Positions 13,310-18,758 of a stretch of 18,758 nucleotides of DNA are shown in pieces; the first letter of the stretch is position 1, and every line of letters starts with the position of its first letter. The notes beneath the pieces were generated by a model that did not search any database, was not told the origin of the DNA, and worked only from the letters and a program-made list of their open reading frames with translations. The DNA is from an uncultured Actinomyces sp. (lineage in GTDB: Bacteria > Actinomycetota > Actinomycetes > Actinomycetales > Actinomycetaceae). Made by a program: the position numbers and the translations under genes. The stretch lies in NCBI GenBank assembly GCA_938041695.1, contig CALISI010000087.1:1-18758 (forward strand). The letters run 5' to 3'.

Positions 13310-14379
13310 GCACACTCTCGTGGCGAGCACTCCTGTCCGAAGCCTGGAGGGACTGCCTGAGCGGGACGGCCCGCGTCGGGATGCTGACTATCCTGGCCAC
13401 CGCCCTGGTCGGAGGCGCGATCTGCGCCGATGCGTTCTCGCTTCGTTCCGTCAGCGTTGAGGCGGCCTCTTTTCGTGTCCATCTGGGATCGGTGCGCGTC
13501 CTCCAAGCGCAAGGCAGCATCGACGGGGCCACTTGCGATGCGCTGTCGCGAATCCCCGGGGTGCATGCAGGAGCCGTTCGCTCGGTCGAATCCGGCTTGT
13601 CTCCGCTCGCCCTTCCTGCCTCGTCGCTGCCCCTGTATGAGGTCACGCCCGGAACCGTCTCTCTCCTGGGGACAACAACGGCCGATCCGACGGGAATTCT
13701 GCTCCCTGAGCAGGTAGCCGAGGACCTCGGCACCACTCAAGGAGCCCTTCTCCCCCTCGCACACGGGCAGGCCGAGGTCGCGGGCACCTACCCGTGGGAC
13801 GAGAACGACGGGCGTCGTCCCGGCTACGCCTACGCGGCTCTTGCCCCCGTGCCAGCGACGGGGACCTTCGATGAGTGCTGGTACGAATCCTGGCCGCACA
13901 GCGACGACGTCGATGCCCTGGTGCGCTCAACCCTTGTTGGAAGCGACGACCAGAACGCGCAGGTCCTGGCCATGAACCCTACGCGCGGGACGACCTTCGA
14001 CGCGGCGGAACAACTGAGCCATAGGCCAACCTGGTGGGCGTGGATCGCCGCGAGCGCAATCGGTGCGACCCTAGGGGCCGCCTCCACGTGGTGGCGCCGC
14101 CTCGAGATCGCCTCGGCTCTGCACGCTGGGCTCCGCACATCGGATACGACATTCCTTCAACTGCTTGAGGCCGTGGCGTGGGTGGGCGGCGCATGCGTCC
14201 TCACCTCCGGCATGTGCCTCACAATCCTGAGCGGAGCGGCGCCCGGGGATCGCTCCGATCTCATGCGTTTGGTCGCCACCGAGGGGGTCTCTGCCGCGTC
14301 GTGGACGCTCATCGGTGTCGCAATCACAGCCATGGCGATCCGCGAACGCCAGCTGTTCGTGTTCTTTAAGGGCCGATAG
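13306..14379 (+). CDS. FtsX/MacB-topology ABC transporter permease
   Basis: A 357-residue protein with one N-terminal membrane helix (about 24-44), a long extracytoplasmic domain (about 45-242) and three C-terminal helices (about 243-262, 287-310 and 328-346). This is the four-helix layout of the MacB/FtsX/LolCE superfamily, which uses ATP to drive periplasmic or extracytoplasmic movements. The extracytoplasmic domain is divergent; LLPEQVAEDLG (about 132-142) and a Gly-Glu-like loop recall MacB-PCD domains. Its start overlaps the ATPase stop (ATGA). It ends 34 bp before the amidotransferase gene, which has its own promoter-like box. Substrate unknown; no bacteriocin or lantibiotic gene is adjacent. 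Confidence 0.85.
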   Translation: MSTLSWRALLSEAWRDCLSGTARVGMLTILATALVGGAICADAFSLRSVSVEAASFRVHLGSVRVLQAQGSIDGATCDALSRIPGVHAGAVRSVESGLSPLALPASSLPLYEVTPGTVSLLGTTTADPTGILLPEQVAEDLGTTQGALLPLAHGQAEVAGTYPWDENDGRRPGYAYAALAPVPATGTFDECWYESWPHSDDVDALVRSTLVGSDDQNAQVLAMNPTRGTTFDAAEQLSHRPTWWAWIAASAIGATLGAASTWWRRLEIASALHAGLRTSDTTFLQLLEAVAWVGGACVLTSGMCLTILSGAAPGDRSDLMRLVATEGVSAASWTLIGVAITAMAIRERQLFVFFKGR

Positions 14380-14385
14380 GTACCC

Positions 14386-14399
14386 GCGCGTGATCGCGC
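14386..14399. promoter_or_regulatory. Perfect palindrome GCGCG-TGAT-CGCGC upstream of the amidotransferase gene
   Basis: A 5-bp-arm inverted repeat sits between the permease stop and the -10-like TACAAT. It could be an operator or a short terminator stem of the exporter operon; no T-tract follows. Confidence 0.3.
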
Positions 14400-14400
14400 C

Positions 14401-14406
14401 TACAAT
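14401..14406 (+). promoter_or_regulatory. -10 box TACAAT of a probable leaderless amidotransferase transcript
   Basis: TACAAT ends 6 nt before the ATG at 14413; no SD sequence is present. Confidence 0.5.
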
Positions 14407-14412
14407 TGGTGT

Positions 14413-15105
14413 ATGAACATCCTCGTGATTCAAAACGACCCGATCGTTCCGGTGGGTCAGCTGTCCGCCTTCCTCGGCGGTCACGAGGTGGTGCGCGCCT
14501 GGGAGGACCCGCAGCGCCTCCAGGACCTGGCGGCCGCTCCCCTGCCGGATGCCCTCATCCTGCTCGGTGGCCGGGCGAACGCCTACGACGACGAGGCGTG
14601 GCCGTGGCTGGAAGCCGAACGCGAGCTGCTGCGCCGCTGCGTGCGCGCCAACATCCGTGTGCTCGGCATTTGCCTGGGTGCCCAGCTGATTGCCGCGACC
14701 TTCGGCGGGCGAGTGAGCGTGGCAGACCCGGCGGGCCCCGAATATGGCGTTATTCCCCTGACGTGGGGCACGAATGACCAGGCGGGCGGCGGCGGAGCCG
14801 TCCCCCTGCGCATGGCCCTGGCCTCGACCCACACGGTGTTCGCCGACCACGGCGACGCCATCGTGGAGCTCCCCCGCGGCGCGCGCGAGTGGGCGCGCTC
14901 GGACAAGTACACGCAGATCTTCTCCTACGGCACCGCCCTGGGCGTCCAGTTCCACCCCGAGGTCACGCGCGAGACCGCGACCGTGTGGGCGGAGAATAAC
15001 GACCGGGTCGACACCGAGGACATTGTGGTCGGCTACGATGCCCACGAGGGCGAGCTGGCCTCCACATGCAAGACGCTCGCCGACTGGGTGTGCGGCGTCT
15101 TCTAA
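14413..15105 (+). CDS. Class I glutamine amidotransferase-like protein
   Basis: A 230-residue free-standing GATase1 domain. The catalytic triad is complete: nucleophile Cys87 in GICLGAQ, and His181 and Glu183 in GVQFHPE. LILLGGRANAYDDE supplies the upstream oxyanion strand. No synthetase domain is attached or adjacent, so this is not GuaA. It belongs with GMP-synthase-like amidotransferases that hydrolyse glutamine or gamma-glutamyl compounds, and the acceptor is unknown. No SD precedes the ATG; TACAAT lies 6 nt upstream, suggesting leaderless translation. It is followed by two hairpins shared with convergent manA. Confidence 0.88.
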   Translation: MNILVIQNDPIVPVGQLSAFLGGHEVVRAWEDPQRLQDLAAAPLPDALILLGGRANAYDDEAWPWLEAERELLRRCVRANIRVLGICLGAQLIAATFGGRVSVADPAGPEYGVIPLTWGTNDQAGGGGAVPLRMALASTHTVFADHGDAIVELPRGAREWARSDKYTQIFSYGTALGVQFHPEVTRETATVWAENNDRVDTEDIVVGYDAHEGELASTCKTLADWVCGVF

Positions 15106-15116
15106 GGCGCAAACAG

Positions 15117-15159
15117 AATCGCAGTGTGGGCACCCCCACGCGGCACCCACACTGCGATT
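15117..15159. terminator. Long perfect hairpin after the amidotransferase gene
   Basis: AATCGCAGTGTGGG (15117-15130) pairs perfectly with CCCACACTGCGATT (15146-15159), a 14-bp stem with 15-nt loop beginning 12 nt after the stop codon. There is no T-tract downstream on either strand. It is a likely U-less terminator or an RNA 3'-end protector. Confidence 0.55.
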
Positions 15160-15214
15160 GACAAGCGGGCCTCGTCGCAGCGAGCGGAGATGAGGCTCGG
15201 CTCTTATTTTAGAG

Positions 15215-15242
15215 GAAAAAGCCGCAGCTACAAGGCTTTTTC
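15215..15242. terminator. Bidirectional intrinsic terminator between the amidotransferase gene and manA
   Basis: GAAAAAGCC (15215-15223) pairs perfectly with GGCTTTTTC (15234-15242) around a 10-nt loop. The A5/T5 arms provide a U-tract in both directions, as expected between convergent genes. Confidence 0.85.
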
Positions 15243-15320
15243 AGGAACCAAGACCACCACGTGGGACGGCTTGACAACGCTCCCGTTCACGGCCTCGTCC
15301 CCGCGCACGACGCACCCCGG

Positions 15321-16538
15321 TCAGGGGGCCGCGACCTGCACGAACGATCCGGTGCCGTACGCCCACACGCGGCGCTCGGCGGCCGAGATGAACACGGCCT
15401 GGCCGCGGCTCAGTTCCACGCTGTCCCCGCCCTGTTCCTCGCTCACGTGCAGGGTGACCGACCCGGAGGTCGCGATGACGATGCGCGGGCCCTCACCTGG
15501 CACGGCGACCTCGTCCACGCGGGACGTGTGCTTGCCGGGTGCCAGCGTCGTCACCGACAGCTCGAACTCCTGGGCGGGCGCCAGGAAACGGTCCGTCGTC
15601 GCCGAGGGATGCTCGGGCGCCACGCGCACGGGCGGCAGCGCCGAAAACTCGGTGATCTCCACGAGCTGGGCGGAGTCCACGTACTTGCCTGTCAGGCCCG
15701 CGCGCACGACGTTGTCGGAGGAGGCCATGACCTCGATGCCCAGACCCGACTGGTAGGCGTGGATCTGGCGCGGCGGAATGTAGACGGCTTCGCCCGGGCG
15801 CAGGGACACCGGGTTCATGAGGAAGGCGACGATGATGCCCGGATCGCCCGGGTGCTTCTCCCCCAGGACGCTCACGAGCTCGTCGGTGCGCGGCGAGGCG
15901 GACGTGCCCGACGCGAGGCGGGAGCGGCACGCGGCCACGAACTCTTCGACGCGCTCGGGGGTGGCCGGGGAGTCCTCGTCGAACAGCCAGGTGGCCAGGG
16001 AGCGCAGGCCCCCGCGCACGGTCGCGAGGTTGAGGCGGTGGCGCAGGCGGTCGGCGAGCTCACCCTCCAAGCCGACGAGAAGCTGGCGGGCCTTGCGCGG
16101 CACGCGGAAGCCGACGAGCGCGCTGAACTCGGTGAGCGCGTAGATCATCTCCGGCTTGTGGTTCATGTCCCGGTAGACGCGGCGCGTGTCCGTGCGCTCG
16201 ATGCCCAGGACCTCCTCGCGCAGGTAGCCTTCGCGCGCGATCTCCTTCGTCGGATGCACCTGAAGGCTCAGGGTTTGGGCGGGGGCAATGATCTTCGCCA
16301 GGTACGGCAGGGTCGGCCCGAAGGCGTAGAGCAGGCCTCCGCCGAGGGCTCGCTTGGGGTCCTCGCCGATGTGCTCGGCGAGCGTGTGTCCATCCGTCAG
16401 CAGCGTCGGTCCGTCCGGGTGGGCGCCGAACCACACCTCGGACACCGGGTCGTCCCCGGCGGCGGCCCCCAGGAACTCGGGGATCGCGTTCGTGGAGCCC
16501 CACGCGTCAGCTTTCGTCCAGCCGATCAGTCTTTCCAT
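15321..16538 (-). CDS. manA: Mannose-6-phosphate isomerase, class I
   Basis: A 405-residue zinc enzyme interconverting mannose-6-phosphate and fructose-6-phosphate, linking mannose use and GDP-mannose supply to glycolysis. The type I zinc ligands are visible: Gln93 and His95 in LSLQVHP, Glu130 in HKPEM and His260 in PPRQIHAY. The signature ASSDNVVRAGLTGKYVD (about 272-288) follows. A C-terminal cupin-like domain closes the protein. The start at 16538 is chosen because the family begins WGxxNAIPEFLG shortly after this Met. TAGGAT lies 7 nt upstream and no SD is present, so the mRNA is probably leaderless. It stands between a bidirectional terminator and the end of the ABC exporter pair. Confidence 0.95.
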   Translation of the reverse strand: MERLIGWTKADAWGSTNAIPEFLGAAAGDDPVSEVWFGAHPDGPTLLTDGHTLAEHIGEDPKRALGGGLLYAFGPTLPYLAKIIAPAQTLSLQVHPTKEIAREGYLREEVLGIERTDTRRVYRDMNHKPEMIYALTEFSALVGFRVPRKARQLLVGLEGELADRLRHRLNLATVRGGLRSLATWLFDEDSPATPERVEEFVAACRSRLASGTSASPRTDELVSVLGEKHPGDPGIIVAFLMNPVSLRPGEAVYIPPRQIHAYQSGLGIEVMASSDNVVRAGLTGKYVDSAQLVEITEFSALPPVRVAPEHPSATTDRFLAPAQEFELSVTTLAPGKHTSRVDEVAVPGEGPRIVIATSGSVTLHVSEEQGGDSVELSRGQAVFISAAERRVWAYGTGSFVQVAAP

Positions 16539-16545
16539 AGGTTGA

Positions 16546-16551
16546 ATCCTA
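16546..16551 (-). promoter_or_regulatory. -10 box TAGGAT of a probable leaderless manA transcript
   Basis: TAGGAT ends 7 nt before the manA ATG. A TTGACG further upstream is only 13 nt away, too close for a normal -35. Confidence 0.45.
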
Positions 16552-16618
16552 TCGGTATCGGGCGCGTCAACACGCGAGGGACGAGGCCGTGGCCCCATCC
16601 CCCGCGCGCTCGCGCCTG

Positions 16619-18382
16619 TCAGGAGCTGGGTTGATCGGCGGTTTCGCGCGCCTCGAGGGCGGCAAGTGCCCCGCCGCGCGCACGGAGCTCGGCGTAGGTG
16701 CCGGTCTCCACGACGCGGCCCGCGTCCATGACGATGATCTGGTCGGCGTCGCGCACAGCGCTGATGCGGTGGGCAATCTCAACGATGGTGCGGCCCGTCG
16801 CGACGCGCGCGATCCCCTCGCGCACGCGCCCTTCGGTGGCCGGGTCGACCTGACTCGTGGCCTCGTCGAAGACGTAGATCGGGGCGTCTCGCAGGAGCGC
16901 GCGGGCCAGGGCCAGGCGCTGACGCTGGCCACCCGAGAGGCGCTCGCCCATGTCGCCAACCACCGTGTCCAGGCCATCCTTTTCCGTAGCCAGCCAGTCG
17001 GTGAGGTCCACGGCATCCAGCGCGCGCCCCAGGTCAGCCTCGCTCGCGTCGGGTGCGGCGAGCAGCAGGTTGGCGCGCAGCGTGTCGTTGAACAGGTAGG
17101 GGCGCTGGGGCGCGGAGGCGACCGTCGCGCGCAGGTCTCGCAGGGACACCTCGGCCACGTTCGTTCCGCCGATGGTCACGGTGCCCGAGGCCGGGTCCCA
17201 CGTGCGGGTCAGCAGCGAGGACAGCGTCGACTTGCCCGAGCCGGAGGCGCCCACAATCGCGGTGCGCTTCCCGGCGGGGATGTGGATGCTCACGCCGTCC
17301 AGCACCGTGGGGGCGGGCGCAGGCGCGTCCTCGTCCGTCGGGTAGGCGAAGGTCACGTCGGTGATCTCGATGTCGCCGGGGGTCAGGGGCTTGGGGTCGG
17401 CCGGGTCGGCGACGACGGGCGCGCGGTCGGTGATCGCGAAGACGCGGGCGGCCGACGCGAAGGCCTGATCCAGGTCCGCGGCGAACTCCTCGACCGCGAG
17501 GACCGGGCCGAAGGAACCCATCGCGATGCCGAGGGCAAGGCCCGCTTGGGGCAGCGTCAGCGTTTCGGCGAGCACGTTCGAGCCCGCGACCAGGGCAACC
17601 GTGACGATGCCGAGGGCCACGGCGGCCTGGTTGAGGCCTCGGCGCAGCGCGATCCAGCGGCCCTGAGTGCGAAGACCCGAGGAGATGCGCTCCTCGATCG
17701 CGCTCATCTCGGCCTCGCGGCGATCCTGCGCCCCAAAGGCGAGGACCTCGCGCACGCCCTGCACCGAGTCGGTCACGTGGGCGGCAATCGCGCCCCGGGC
17801 CTCGCGCAGCTCACGCGCCGCACGCGCGGTCGAGCCAGAACCCAGGAAGGGAATGACCGCGCCGACGATCAAGAGGAAGGGCGCCAGCACGGCGGCCAGC
17901 GTCCAGGACACCGCGGTGCCCATCCACACGATAGAGAGGATCGGGACAATGATCGCGGTCGTTACGGGGGCGAGCGTGTGGGCGAAGAAGACCTCGACGC
18001 GGTCGATATCCTTCGTCACGCGGTTCATGATGTCGCCCGAATCCAGGCGATCCGTGCCCGCGGGAGCCTGGGGCTCAAGCTGGTCGTAGAAGTAGTTGCG
18101 CAGCATCGCCAGACAGTGGAAGGCCACGAAGTGACCGGCGAACTGCTCGAGGTAGCGGGCCAGGCCCTTGAGGAGGCTCAGGCCAATCGCGCAGCCGATG
18201 ATCAGGCCGATGCTCCACGCGCTCTCCCCCGACGCGAGGCCGGCGACGGCCCAGCCGCCCAGGGCGAACAGGGCGATGCCGATCATCAGGAAGACGATGC
18301 GGGCGGCGATGGAGGCCGCGAGCGGCGGCAGGACGCGCCGCGTGATCGACAGGAGTCGAAGAGACAGTTGCCTGCGGGTCAT
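16619..18382 (-). CDS. Half-size ABC exporter with fused membrane and ATPase domains, CydC-like
   Basis: A 587-residue type IV ABC exporter half. The membrane domain (about 15-310) has roughly six helices and the CydC-type segment RYLEQFAGHFVAF followed by SGDIMNRVTKDIDRVEVFF. The nucleotide-binding domain (about 340-580) has Walker A GASGSGKS (378-385), signature LSGGQRQR (482-489), Walker B VFDEA and switch His538. CydDC pairs export cysteine/glutathione and support cytochrome bd assembly; the similarity is clear but other heterodimeric exporters look alike, and no cyd genes are in view. The start at 18382 is chosen for AAGGAA about 8 nt upstream and the ATGA overlap with the preceding gene, implying coupled synthesis of a heterodimer. 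It ends 80 bp before manA on the same strand. Confidence 0.88.
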   Translation of the reverse strand: MTRRQLSLRLLSITRRVLPPLAASIAARIVFLMIGIALFALGGWAVAGLASGESAWSIGLIIGCAIGLSLLKGLARYLEQFAGHFVAFHCLAMLRNYFYDQLEPQAPAGTDRLDSGDIMNRVTKDIDRVEVFFAHTLAPVTTAIIVPILSIVWMGTAVSWTLAAVLAPFLLIVGAVIPFLGSGSTARAARELREARGAIAAHVTDSVQGVREVLAFGAQDRREAEMSAIEERISSGLRTQGRWIALRRGLNQAAVALGIVTVALVAGSNVLAETLTLPQAGLALGIAMGSFGPVLAVEEFAADLDQAFASAARVFAITDRAPVVADPADPKPLTPGDIEITDVTFAYPTDEDAPAPAPTVLDGVSIHIPAGKRTAIVGASGSGKSTLSSLLTRTWDPASGTVTIGGTNVAEVSLRDLRATVASAPQRPYLFNDTLRANLLLAAPDASEADLGRALDAVDLTDWLATEKDGLDTVVGDMGERLSGGQRQRLALARALLRDAPIYVFDEATSQVDPATEGRVREGIARVATGRTIVEIAHRISAVRDADQIIVMDAGRVVETGTYAELRARGGALAALEARETADQPSS

Positions 18383-18758
18383 CGGATCGTTCCTTCCTGC
18401 AGGGTCGCGACGCGGTCGGCGCCCTTGATGGTGGCGTCTCGGTGAGAGATCGTCAGGGTCGTGCGCCCGGCACACACGGTCTCCAGGGAGGCGAGGATCT
18501 CTCGCTCAGAGGCCAGGTCGACGTGGGCGGTGGGCTCGTCCAGGATCATGATCGACGCGTTCTTCAGGAAGGCGCGGGCAATCGCGATGCGCTGGGCCTC
18601 ACCGCCGGACACGGCCAGGCCTCGGGCACCCACGCGGGCGTCGAGGCCACCGGGCAGCGTGTCAACGAACTCCCCCAGGTGGGCGGCTCGCAGCGCCTCG
18701 ATCAGCTGGTCGTCCGTGGCCGCGGGGGCGGCCAGGAGCAGGTTGTCGCGCAGCGTGC
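18379..18758 (-). CDS. C-terminal fragment of the partner ABC exporter subunit, CydD-like (cut by right edge)
   Basis: Only the last 125 codons are in the window; the frame is open to the edge. Visible are TLRDNLLLAAP, LGEFVDTLPGGLDARVG, the signature VSGGEAQR, Walker B IMILDEPTAHVD and a switch His in ISHRD, i.e. the end of an ABC ATPase domain. Its stop overlaps the CydC-like start (ATGA). By context this is the first subunit of a heterodimeric exporter. Its substrate and exact family depend on sequence outside the window. Confidence 0.88.
   Translation of the reverse strand, partial: TLRDNLLLAAPAATDDQLIEALRAAHLGEFVDTLPGGLDARVGARGLAVSGGEAQRIAIARAFLKNASIMILDEPTAHVDLASEREILASLETVCAGRTTLTISHRDATIKGADRVATLQEGTIR

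Noticed and set aside
16555..16576. TTGACG as the -35 of manA, and CGCGT-CAAC-ACGCG hairpin
   Set aside because: TTGACG is 13 nt from the -10-like box, too close; the hairpin is 5 bp without a T-tract and probably chance in this GC range.
15261..18445. Long open frames antisense to manA and the CydC-like gene
   Set aside because: Same GC-driven artefact; the products are Arg/Gly/His-rich, with no motif and no ribosome binding site.

Overview
The window is high-GC, densely packed actinobacterial chromosome. Gene content (a Ski2-like helicase with the actinobacterial DUF3516 C-terminus, an adaptor/ATPase/permease exporter, a CydDC-like ABC pair) and many TANNNT boxes 6-7 nt before start codons suggest Actinomycetaceae, probably Schaalia/Actinomyces. 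That placement is inference from gene content only. Both ends cut through genes. I saw no rRNA, tRNA, CRISPR array, insertion sequence or phage gene.

Left part (1-6240): the 3' end of the helicase gene faces a minus-strand bleomycin-resistance-like VOC gene. Next come a Pr6Pr-type membrane protein gene overlapped by an orphan RelB/DinJ-type antitoxin gene with its own promoter and operator-like palindrome, then ybaK and yccF. The 115-bp divergent region between yccF and yggS carries three CCCCTGA repeats phased at 11 bp. yggS (PLP homeostasis) and a MarC-family membrane protein gene follow on the plus strand and end at a hairpin shared with convergent lplA.

Middle (6238-10735): a lipoate ligase gene whose accessory domain is N-terminal, and ilvD of the long E. 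coli type, both on the minus strand. They are divergent from a MetE-like methyltransferase gene that lacks the MetE N-terminal domain and ends at a textbook terminator with a 15-bp stem. After it lies a 267-bp gene-free stretch with strong RNA-folding potential and a candidate promoter/operator.

Right part (11003-18758): a four-gene plus-strand operon encodes a Cys-rich lipoprotein, an anchored adaptor with a peptidoglycan-binding-like segment, a MacB/LolD-type ATPase and a four-helix permease. The last three are joined by overlaps. It looks like a complete tripartite ABC exporter of unknown substrate, and I consider it the least understood system here. It is followed by a class I glutamine amidotransferase gene, a double hairpin/terminator region, manA on the minus strand, and two overlapping half-size ABC exporter genes (CydC-like, and the tail of its CydD-like partner) running off the right edge.

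Two modes of translation initiation are visible. Seven genes (VOC, ybaK, yggS, marC-like, lplA, the amidotransferase, manA) have a TANNNT -10-like box ending 6-7 nt before ATG and no clear Shine-Dalgarno (SD) sequence, as expected for leaderless mRNAs. Most others have clear purine-rich ribosome binding sites.
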